Positions 5,685 through 11,983 of a DNA stretch of 11,983 nt are shown one piece after another. Positions within the stretch are counted from its first letter, which is position 1; each line of letters begins with the position of its first letter. The notes beneath the pieces are model-generated. The model made no database searches and was not told where the DNA came from. It was given only the letters and a program-made list of their open reading frames with translations. A program made the translations under genes and the position numbers. The DNA is from Flavobacteriaceae bacterium (GTDB lineage: Bacteria; Bacteroidota; Bacteroidia; Flavobacteriales; Flavobacteriaceae): positions 1 through 11,983 of the forward strand of contig WFZY01000357.1 in NCBI GenBank assembly GCA_015489265.1, in the 5' to 3' direction.

Positions 5685-7664
5685 ATGGTAGAAGAAAGAG
5701 ACGAAAACCTGCAAGCTGCAGATGGAAAGAATGAGTCCGCGGAAACTCAAAACAATTCCGTAGAAAACACGCAACCGGAAGCACAAGCTTCGGCTGAAGA
5801 AGCAATCGAAAAAAGTGAAGACGAGCATGTAAAACTACTGTCTGAAAAGTCGGTTGACGAAGTCGTTGATGAGATAGAACAACATGTCGCTTCGGAATCG
5901 GAAGAAGACAAAGAAATCCACGAAACGCAACCGGAAGAAGAACACATTCCGTTGTTATCGTATAAAGATTTTGAGATTCCCGCTTTGCTCAATGAAGCCA
6001 AAAGTTTGTTGGAAAGTTATCCGGTGCAAAAAATCAAAAAACATTTTGACGAAATCAAATCTGCCTTTGAAGACAAGGTGTATCAATTAACCCAAGAGTT
6101 TAAAGAAGCCCATCCGGATGCCGATACAGTTGATTTAAAGATTCCGGAAATCAAAGAGTTGAAATTTGTTTTCAAAGATTATAAAAATAAATTATATGCT
6201 TATCGCAAAGAGATTCAAGAGCGCTTGGAAGCTAATTTGAAAAAGCGTGAAGACTTAATTGATGAGCTGAAACATATCATTGATTCTACCGAATATTCTT
6301 TTGATGAACGCATCAAAAAGTTTAAGGACATTCAAAAACAATGGCGTACAGCCGGTAGTATTCCGCGTGCCAAGTACACCGATATATGGCAGACGTTTAA
6401 ACATCATGAAGAACGTTTTTACGATTTGCTCGATTTAGACCGTGATTATCGCGATAAAGTTTTCCAAGAAAATTTGGCACAAAAACAAGCCATTATCGAT
6501 GAAGCCAAAAAGTTATTAGATGATGACGATGTGCACCGCACTTTTAAGGAATTGCAAATGCTTCATAAAAAATGGAAAGAAGAAACCGGTCCGGTCGCAA
6601 GGGAATATCGCGAAAAAATTTGGGAAGAATTTAAAGCGGTTACCAAACAAATTCATGATAAAAGACGTGATTTTTATAAAAAATTAAAAGAAGAATTTGC
6701 CGACAATCTTGTCAAAAAACAAGAGATTATTGAAAAACTCAAAGAATTAACCGCTGAAATTCCCGAAACGCATAAAGACTGGCAACAAAAAATCAAGCGG
6801 GTAGAAGCGCTGCGCGAACAGTTTTATCAACTCGGTTTTGTACCGAAAAAAAACAGAGAAGAAATTTGGGATGCTTTTAAATCAACCATTAAAGAATTTA
6901 ATAAGCACAAAAACAATTTCTACAAATCTTTAAAAGAGCTGCAAAAGGAGAATTTGGACAAAAAAATGGCATTGATTAAAATTGCCGAAGAACTTAAAGA
7001 TAGCGAAGACTGGGAAACTGCCACTCAAAAATTTAAAGAGATACAAGAAGATTGGAAAAAAATAGGACATGTACCGCGTAAATATTCCGAAAAAATATGG
7101 CAACAATTCCGCGAAGCTTGTAACTATTATTTTGACCGTTATTACGCTCATAAACGTTCAGAAAAAAGCGAAGAGTACGAAAATTTTATCAAGAAGAAAG
7201 ACTATTTTACCAAACTGAAAGAGCAGTTTAAAGATGCCGATGGCGAAGCCGGTTATACAATCGATGATATTAAAAAAATAGTTGCCGAATGGAAAACATT
7301 GGGCTATGTGCCTGATAATAAACATTATATTAATGTCAAATTTAACAAGTTTATCAATAACTTGTATGATAAATTACATATTGACAAACGCGAATTGTCA
7401 TTCTTGAAATTTAAAAATACCGTTGATCAATATTTGGAAGATGAAAATTATCGTAAATTGGATTCTGAAAAACGTTATGTACGTCAAAAAATTGAAAGTA
7501 TTTTAAAAGAAATAGAACAGTTGGAAAATAATATGATGTTTGTCAAATCTGATGATGATAATAATCCGTTTAAGAAAGAAGCCGAGAAAAATTTGACTAA
7601 AAATAAGGAAATATTGGATTTTTGGAAGAAAAAATTGCAGTATTTGGAATCTTTGGATTATTAA
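5685..7664 (+). CDS. DUF349 repeat protein
   Basis: A 659-residue, highly charged cytoplasmic protein without signal peptide or membrane helix. Residues 1-90 are acidic and low in complexity (rich in E, D, Q and S). About 95-190 is helical. Then come five DUF349-type repeats, each recognisable by a W near the end of one helix, a G-x-V/I-P turn and an IW-x-x-F helix: W220/SIP/IWQTF, W297/GPV/IWEEF, F380 (W replaced)/GFVP/IWDAF, W457/GHVP/IWQQF and W536/GYVP/VKFNKF, the last one degenerate. The C-terminal 90 residues are coiled-coil-like. The DUF349 family has no established biochemical function that I can name. The composition suggests an extended helical, possibly nucleic-acid- or protein-binding rod. 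It lies 55 bp after aroE and 23 bp before the next gene, so co-transcription is likely. Confidence 0.9.
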   Translation: MVEERDENLQAADGKNESAETQNNSVENTQPEAQASAEEAIEKSEDEHVKLLSEKSVDEVVDEIEQHVASESEEDKEIHETQPEEEHIPLLSYKDFEIPALLNEAKSLLESYPVQKIKKHFDEIKSAFEDKVYQLTQEFKEAHPDADTVDLKIPEIKELKFVFKDYKNKLYAYRKEIQERLEANLKKREDLIDELKHIIDSTEYSFDERIKKFKDIQKQWRTAGSIPRAKYTDIWQTFKHHEERFYDLLDLDRDYRDKVFQENLAQKQAIIDEAKKLLDDDDVHRTFKELQMLHKKWKEETGPVAREYREKIWEEFKAVTKQIHDKRRDFYKKLKEEFADNLVKKQEIIEKLKELTAEIPETHKDWQQKIKRVEALREQFYQLGFVPKKNREEIWDAFKSTIKEFNKHKNNFYKSLKELQKENLDKKMALIKIAEELKDSEDWETATQKFKEIQEDWKKIGHVPRKYSEKIWQQFREACNYYFDRYYAHKRSEKSEEYENFIKKKDYFTKLKEQFKDADGEAGYTIDDIKKIVAEWKTLGYVPDNKHYINVKFNKFINNLYDKLHIDKRELSFLKFKNTVDQYLEDENYRKLDSEKRYVRQKIESILKEIEQLENNMMFVKSDDDNNPFKKEAEKNLTKNKEILDFWKKKLQYLESLDY

Positions 7665-7679
7665 TTAGTTTAATTAGTT
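7662..7679 (+). repeat. Perfect 9-bp tandem duplication at a stop codon
   Basis: TAATTAGTT occurs twice in a row (7662-7670 and 7671-7679). The first copy supplies the TAA stop of the DUF349 gene and the second repeats the same TAA in frame, giving a double stop. This is a small duplication with no evident function. Confidence 0.8.
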
Positions 7680-7687
7680 GCAATACA

Positions 7688-8251
7688 ATGAAGTACAGTA
7701 TTAGTTTAATTCTTATAATATTAGGCGTTGTATTTGTGTCAGGTCAGGATTTGGATATTTATAAACATCAAAAAAATTCCAATTTTGATTTACCCGCGAT
7801 ACCTAAAGATATGACCTATGAAGAGTTTAAAATCTTAAGTACCGATTTGCGAATGCAAGATATGATGATAGCGACCATTTTGCCCGGACACATTCATTTT
7901 AAAATCGGTGAAAAAAAAGCCGGTTATTATATTTTGGGAACGCGGTCACTGGGGTATTTAGGTTGGGTTTATTTATCTCTTACCGATAAATCTTTGACCA
8001 AAATTATCTTACTGGATAATGCCGGATTAAGTGGCACCATTTCAACAGGCGATTTGATTGTTGCTTATGGCTCTTTAGCATTAATTGTCGGTAGTTATCT
8101 GTATGATTGGATTCATGGAAAATACCGGTTAGACGACAAGCAAAACCGAATCCGGTACAAATATGCCCGCAAAAAAGTACAACTCGGATTAAATCTTATA
8201 AAAAGCGACAGGTATCAATATCCGGGAATTCGTTTGGCATATAATTTTTAA
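7688..8251 (+). CDS. Small exported or membrane protein of unknown function
   Basis: I do not recognise a named family. The 187 residues begin with a signal-peptide-like segment: MKYS, then hydrophobic ILIILGVVFVSG, with a possible cleavage before Gln20 or Asp21. A short polar region follows. Then there is LPGHIHFKIGEKKAGYY (65-81) leading into a hydrophobic helix (about 81-97), a second helix at about 122-139, a basic segment and a C-terminal Phe. The LPG...K..GYYILG pattern recalls small Bacteroidota membrane proteins with paired helices, such as DUF5683-like ones, but the match is loose. ATG 7688 is preferred because it opens directly with the signal sequence. An in-frame ATG at 7622 would overlap the DUF349 gene by 43 bp and add 22 residues. 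With 23 bp to the upstream gene and no -7 box, it is probably the last gene of the popT operon. Confidence 0.8.
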   Translation: MKYSISLILIILGVVFVSGQDLDIYKHQKNSNFDLPAIPKDMTYEEFKILSTDLRMQDMMIATILPGHIHFKIGEKKAGYYILGTRSLGYLGWVYLSLTDKSLTKIILLDNAGLSGTISTGDLIVAYGSLALIVGSYLYDWIHGKYRLDDKQNRIRYKYARKKVQLGLNLIKSDRYQYPGIRLAYNF

Positions 8252-8280
8252 CATAATAATGGAATAAATGGGTAAAAAAA

Positions 8281-8311
8281 TTTGAAATTACATCGTAAAA
8301 ATTTATCTTTG
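8281..8311 (+). promoter_or_regulatory. Promoter of secDF
   Basis: TTTG (8281-8284), 19 nt, then TATCTTTG (8304-8311): a full match to the Bacteroidota -33/-7 consensus, and the best promoter in the window. Transcription should begin near 8318, giving a leader of about 30 nt before the ATG at 8351. The leader is A-rich, with GAAGAGA just before the start as the only purine tract. Confidence 0.8.
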
Positions 8312-8350
8312 CCCGTCAAAATAATAACGAACTGAAAAAAACAGAAGAGA

Positions 8351-11266
8351 ATGCGAAATAAAGGACTCGTAATAGTATTTGCTACTATTTTAGGATTGAT
8401 AAGTATTTATACCTTATCATTTACATTTAAAAGTAATCAAATCAGAAAAGAAGCCAAAGCTTATGCAGGGGGTGATTACAAAAAGGAAAAACATTTTTTA
8501 GATTCTTTATCTAACAAGCCGGTTTTTAGCATCTTAGGTTCTGATTTTACCTATAATGATGTTAAAAACAGAGAAATGAATCTCGGGCTTGACTTGCGAG
8601 GTGGTATCAATGTCATTTTGCAGGTTTCAGTAAAAGACATCTTAAAAAACTTGGCAAATAATACCAAAAATCCCATTTTTAATGAAGCGCTTGAGAAAGC
8701 AAGCGAAATGCAAAAAAGTAGTAACAAACCTTATATAGATTTGTTCTTTGAAGCTTTTGATAAATTAAACAGCCAATCCGACCATCCGGTAAAATTAAGT
8801 TCACCGGAAATTTTCGGTAACCGTGATTTGTCCGATGAGGTCAAGTTTAATATGCCGGACAGCGATGTAAAAAAAATCATTCGCAAAAAAGTGGATGATG
8901 CCATGGTCAGTGCTTTTGAAGTTTTGCGTAAACGGATTGACAAATTCGGTGTAACCCAACCCAATATCCAACGTTTGGGTAAATCCGGACGAATTTTAGT
9001 CGAATTAGCTGGCGCCAAAGATATAGAGCGCGTTAAAAAATTGTTGCAAAGTACCGCACAATTGGAATTTTGGCATGCTTTTAATGCCCAAGATGTTTTG
9101 CCTTATTTGCAACAATTAGACAAATATTATGCACAAAAACAACAAACCGCAAAAGATACGTCTAAAAAAGATGTTGATTCTTTATTGGTTGATGAAAAAC
9201 AAAAAGAAAGTTTATTCAAATACTTAAAACCCGGTAGCTATTCAAGAGTTGGTGTGGTCAATATCAAAGATAAAGATCGAGTTGAGAAAATGCTCAACAG
9301 TCCGGAAGCTAAGAAATTATTACCGCCGCAACTCAAAGATATCAAATTTTTGTGGGGCAAACCCGAGAAAAAAAGTGATGTTGTTTACCTGTATGCCATT
9401 AAAGGTAACAGAGATAATATCCCCCCGATCAGTGGAGATGTGATTGTCGATGCACAATCGTCTTATGACCAATTCGGTAATCCTGCCGTAACCATGCAAA
9501 TGAATGGCGCCGGTGCTAAGAAGTGGAAAGAAATGACCACACAGGCCTTTAATGATAAAACCGGTATCGCTATTGTTTTAGATAATATTGTTTATTCGGC
9601 ACCCGGAGTCCATAACGGTCCTATTACCGGTGGGCGTTCTGAAATTACCGGAAACTTTTCATTAGAAGAAGCCAAAGATTTAGCCAACGTATTACGTGCC
9701 GGTAAATTGCCGGCAAAGGCAGACATTGTACAATCTGAAATTGTTGGTCCGTCACTTGGACACAAAGCTATTGAAGGCGGAAAATTGTCCTTTATTTTTG
9801 CATTCTTGTTGATTTTCATTTGGATGTTCGGATACTACGGTAAAGCCGGTTTGTTTTCAGATGTTGCCTTGATTTTAAACATCTTGTTTATTTTCGGTAT
9901 TTTGGCGAGTTTGAATGCCGTTTTGACTTTACCCGGTTTGGCCGGTATCGTTTTAACCATTGGTATGGCGGTTGATGCTAACGTGTTGATATTTGAACGG
10001 ATTCGCGAAGAAATGCGTCGTGGTAAATCTTTGCGTGATGCCGTTGATGACGGTTTTAGCAATGCTTTGTCATCTATTATTGATGCAAACCTTACCACCG
10101 CCTTAACCGGTATCATCTTATTGTTCTTTGGTACAGGCCCTATCAAAGGTTTTGCGACTACATTATTAATAGGTATCGGTACATCTTTATTTACAGCCAT
10201 TTTTATAACTAGATTATTGATTGAATGGTATTTGTCTAAAGGTAAAAGCTTAACATTTGATACCAAAATATCACGTAATTGGTTTGCCGATGTTAAATTT
10301 GATTTCTTAGGCAAAAGAAAAATAGCCTATATGATTTCCGGTACAGTTATAGCAATCGGTTTGATTTCGATTTTTACTAATGGTTTGAATCCGGGTGTTG
10401 ATTTTGTAGGTGGCCGTACTTATATAGTAGCTTTCGATAAAAAAATTAACGTAGAAGAAGCCCGTAAATCATTGGCTGATAAATTTGTTGATGAGAAAGG
10501 CAATAAATTTGCACCGGATGTTAAAAAATACGGTGGGGATAATCAATTGAAAATCACGACTAAATTTTTAATTGATAAAGAAGGGGAAAAAATTGACAAC
10601 GAAGTACAAAAACGTTTGTTTGAGGGCTTGAAACAATTTTTTCCAAAGGGCTATACTTATGATGATTTTATCAGCAGTGATGAACATAAGAAAATAGGTC
10701 GTATGCAGTCGATAAAAGTTGGTCCTACGATAGCAGATGATATCAAAAAAGGGTCGGTATATGCCGTTTTGGGTTCCTTGTTTGTCGTTTTCTTGTATAT
10801 CTTATTCCGGTTTAAAAAATGGCAATTTAGTGCCGGTGCCGTCATTGCGGTATTCCATGATGTTTTGGTCGTGTTAGGCGTCTTTTCATTGACTTGGCGT
10901 TTTGCACCATTCAATATGGAAATTGACCAGGCCTTTATTGCTGCTATCTTGACAGTTATCGGGTATTCGTTGAACGATACGGTGGTTATTTTTGACCGTA
11001 TTCGTGAGTATTTTAAAGAACATCCATCTTGGCCAATGAATAAAAAAATCAATCAGGCATTGGATAGTACTTTGTCCCGTACCTTAAATACATCTTTAAC
11101 AACTTTGATTACTTTGATTGCTATCTTTATTTTCGGTGGTGAAAGTATTCAAGGATTTGTATTTGCTTTAATCATTGGTGTTGTCGTCGGTACATATTCA
11201 TCTTTATTCATAGCCACACCGATTATGTATGATTTGGCTGAAAAGGAAGCGAAGAAAAAGAAATAA
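8351..11266 (+). CDS. secDF: Fused protein translocase subunit SecDF
   Basis: A 971-residue inner-membrane protein joining SecD and SecF, which uses the proton motive force to help pull proteins through SecYEG on the periplasmic side. The SecD half has the first helix (about 4-26), the NLGLDLRGG motif (77-85), a large periplasmic P1 domain (about 85-475) and five helices (477-625) with GMAVDANVLIFERIREE (538-554). The SecF half starts with helix 657-676, the NPGVDFVGG motif (680-688), a periplasmic domain (about 695-795) and five helices to about 956, with GYSLNDTVVIFDRIRE (871-886). Asp542, Asp876 and Arg910 occupy the positions of the proton-path residues Asp340, Asp637 and Arg671 of Thermus SecDF; the 34-residue spacing of the last two is kept. 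The P1 domain has a Lys/Gln-rich insertion near 255-300. It has its own promoter and a terminator. Confidence 0.97.
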   Translation: MRNKGLVIVFATILGLISIYTLSFTFKSNQIRKEAKAYAGGDYKKEKHFLDSLSNKPVFSILGSDFTYNDVKNREMNLGLDLRGGINVILQVSVKDILKNLANNTKNPIFNEALEKASEMQKSSNKPYIDLFFEAFDKLNSQSDHPVKLSSPEIFGNRDLSDEVKFNMPDSDVKKIIRKKVDDAMVSAFEVLRKRIDKFGVTQPNIQRLGKSGRILVELAGAKDIERVKKLLQSTAQLEFWHAFNAQDVLPYLQQLDKYYAQKQQTAKDTSKKDVDSLLVDEKQKESLFKYLKPGSYSRVGVVNIKDKDRVEKMLNSPEAKKLLPPQLKDIKFLWGKPEKKSDVVYLYAIKGNRDNIPPISGDVIVDAQSSYDQFGNPAVTMQMNGAGAKKWKEMTTQAFNDKTGIAIVLDNIVYSAPGVHNGPITGGRSEITGNFSLEEAKDLANVLRAGKLPAKADIVQSEIVGPSLGHKAIEGGKLSFIFAFLLIFIWMFGYYGKAGLFSDVALILNILFIFGILASLNAVLTLPGLAGIVLTIGMAVDANVLIFERIREEMRRGKSLRDAVDDGFSNALSSIIDANLTTALTGIILLFFGTGPIKGFATTLLIGIGTSLFTAIFITRLLIEWYLSKGKSLTFDTKISRNWFADVKFDFLGKRKIAYMISGTVIAIGLISIFTNGLNPGVDFVGGRTYIVAFDKKINVEEARKSLADKFVDEKGNKFAPDVKKYGGDNQLKITTKFLIDKEGEKIDNEVQKRLFEGLKQFFPKGYTYDDFISSDEHKKIGRMQSIKVGPTIADDIKKGSVYAVLGSLFVVFLYILFRFKKWQFSAGAVIAVFHDVLVVLGVFSLTWRFAPFNMEIDQAFIAAILTVIGYSLNDTVVIFDRIREYFKEHPSWPMNKKINQALDSTLSRTLNTSLTTLITLIAIFIFGGESIQGFVFALIIGVVVGTYSSLFIATPIMYDLAEKEAKKKK

Positions 11267-11276
11267 AACTATTTAA

Positions 11277-11323
11277 TTATAAACAAAAAAGCTGCTCAAT
11301 ATGGGCAGCTTTTTTGTTTATAA
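11277..11323. terminator. Hairpin terminator after secDF
   Basis: A perfect 19-bp stem pairs 11277-11295 with 11305-11323 around a 9-nt loop. The GC-rich core GCTGC/GCAGC is flanked by six A on the left and six T on the right, giving the U-tract of an intrinsic terminator. Because the A-run becomes a T-run on the other strand, it can act in both directions. It starts 11 bp after the secDF stop. Confidence 0.92.
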
Positions 11324-11391
11324 AACAGGATGCATTTTAATTGAGATAAATTTATCTTGCTTTATATCAAAAAAAATTAGATTTGTTCATC

Positions 11392-11424
11392 AGACCTGCT
11401 AGGTTTTCAAAACCTGGTAGGTCT
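11392..11424. repeat. 33-nt palindromic intergenic element, copy 2
   Basis: The arms AGACCTGCTAGGTTTT (11392-11407) and AAAACCTGGTAGGTCT (11409-11424) pair over all 16 positions if two G-T wobbles are allowed, around a central C. It has the same length and nearly the same sequence as the copy at 2181-2213. Differences between the copies fall at paired positions and mostly keep pairing. Confidence 0.85.
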
Positions 11425-11435
11425 TTGTAATTTGT

Positions 11436-11468
11436 GACCTAGTGTAGGTTTAACCAACCTGCAAGGTC
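11436..11468. repeat. Palindromic intergenic element, diverged copy 3
   Basis: GACCTAGTGTAGGTTT on the left and AACCTGCAAGGTC on the right form an imperfect stem: five pairs, a two-base bulge, then about eight pairs with one wobble. It begins 11 nt after copy 2 and again spans 33 nt. Its right end plus flank (11464-11477) matches 2208-2221 at 13 of 14 positions, which ties it to copy 1. Confidence 0.7.
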
Positions 11469-11595
11469 TGGTCAAATTGTTGCTTATTGATATTTTATAC
11501 CATTTCTAAATATAAAATAGTCCTAAAATAATTCTTAAGTCCAATTAGTAAATGTAACAATAGATTCTCCTTATGGTGATTGCCTGAAAATATCT

Positions 11596-11603
11596 TATAT
11601 TTG
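11596..11603 (+). promoter_or_regulatory. -7 promoter box of ychF
   Basis: TATATTTG matches TAnnTTTG and ends 27 nt before the ychF ATG. At the -33 distance only TTATGG (11571-11576) is seen, a poor match to TTTG. Confidence 0.5.
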
Positions 11604-11630
11604 CCGAAATTTTATCAAATAGCATACTTT

Positions 11631-11983
11631 ATGAAAGCAGGAATTGTCGGTTTACCCAATGTCGGAAAATCAACCTTATTTAATTGTTTGTCTAATGCCA
11701 AAGCACAGTCGGCAAATTATCCTTTTTGTACTATTGAACCCAATGTAGGCGTTGTCAATGTACCGGATCCGCGCTTGGAAGTTTTGGAAAAAATAGTCAA
11801 ACCGCAACGGGTTTTACCGGCAACAGTTGAAATAGTTGATATTGCCGGACTGGTCAAAGGGGCGAGTAAAGGTGAAGGTTTAGGTAACAAATTTTTGGCA
11901 AATATCAGAGAAACCGATGCCATTATTCACGTGTTACGTTGCTTTAACGATGACAATATTACACACGTAGAAGGAAGTGTTGA
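11631..11983 (+). CDS. ychF: YchF/OLA1-type P-loop ATPase, 5' part
   Basis: The first 117 codons of a gene cut by the window end. YchF is a TRAFAC-class P-loop protein that, unlike its Obg relatives, prefers ATP to GTP, binds ribosomes and takes part in translation and stress responses. Visible motifs are the P-loop GLPNVGKST (7-15), switch I NYPFCTIEPNVG (29-40), the G3 region DIAGLVKGASKGEGLGNKFL (70-89) and IRETDAIIHVLRCF (92-105). All are diagnostic for YchF. The nucleotide-specificity motif, the coiled coil and the C-terminal TGS domain lie beyond the window. The start is fixed by the MKAGIVGLPN N-terminus typical of the family and by the -7 box upstream. Confidence 0.96.
   Translation, partial: MKAGIVGLPNVGKSTLFNCLSNAKAQSANYPFCTIEPNVGVVNVPDPRLEVLEKIVKPQRVLPATVEIVDIAGLVKGASKGEGLGNKFLANIRETDAIIHVLRCFNDDNITHVEGSV

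Larger units (their letters stand above)
11267..11630. other. Intergenic region between secDF and ychF, 364 bp
   Basis: It holds the secDF terminator (11277-11323), a 14-bp perfect AT-rich palindrome AGATAAATTTATCT (11344-11357), two palindromic elements (11392-11424 and 11436-11468) and the -7 box of ychF (11596-11603). I see no coding frame or structured RNA gene beyond these hairpins. Confidence 0.7.

Noticed and set aside
9835..10314. 159-codon minus-strand open frame inside secDF
   Set aside because: It is antisense to the conserved transmembrane block of SecD, with no promoter or recognisable protein features.
8351..11266. Frameshift or gene-fusion artefact joining secD and secF
   Set aside because: The single frame is intact, both halves carry all key residues, and a fused SecDF is the normal form in Bacteroidota.

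Overview
The window looks like chromosomal DNA of a Bacteroidota species. It is AT-rich, its protein families are ones typical of that phylum (BT_3928-type DoxX protein, single-chain SecDF, a 659-residue DUF349 protein), and almost every transcription unit starts with the Bacteroidota -7 promoter box TAnnTTTG rather than a sigma70-type -10 box. Shine-Dalgarno sequences are essentially absent, which also fits the phylum. The order or genus cannot be fixed from this stretch. The layout popT (DUF368) - aroE - DUF349 recalls Flavobacteriia-like genomes, but that is from memory.

Left part (1-1679): the last 27 codons of a plus-strand gene (possibly pcm) end at position 84 and converge on a minus-strand DoxX/MauE-like membrane protein gene (1358 to 285). 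Between the two 3' ends lies a heptanucleotide repeat array of about 19 units (141-274). The membrane protein gene is divergent from mgsA across a 321-bp gap.

Middle part (1680-8251), all on the plus strand: mgsA (methylglyoxal synthase) and a cytoplasmic TPR protein, each with its own -7 box. Then comes a likely four-gene operon: popT, aroE (start overlapping the popT stop in ATGA), the DUF349 protein, and a 187-residue exported or membrane protein of unknown function. The genes combine central metabolism (glycolytic bypass, shikimate pathway), envelope lipid-carrier recycling and an unknown DUF349 function. No single pathway unites them.

Right part (8281-11983): the clearest promoter in the window (TTTG-N19-TATCTTTG) drives a fused secDF gene, which ends at a strong hairpin terminator. 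A 364-bp gap with a tandem pair of palindromic elements follows, then the 5' part of ychF, cut by the window end.

The genes are mostly ordinary housekeeping genes and I see no defence, mobile or secondary-metabolite system. The less-explained material is intergenic: (1) a heptanucleotide repeat family with higher-order structure, with fragments in other gaps; (2) 33-nt palindromic elements (AGACCTGC...) present in two gaps; and (3) a very regular short-leader promoter architecture that predicts the operon boundaries.
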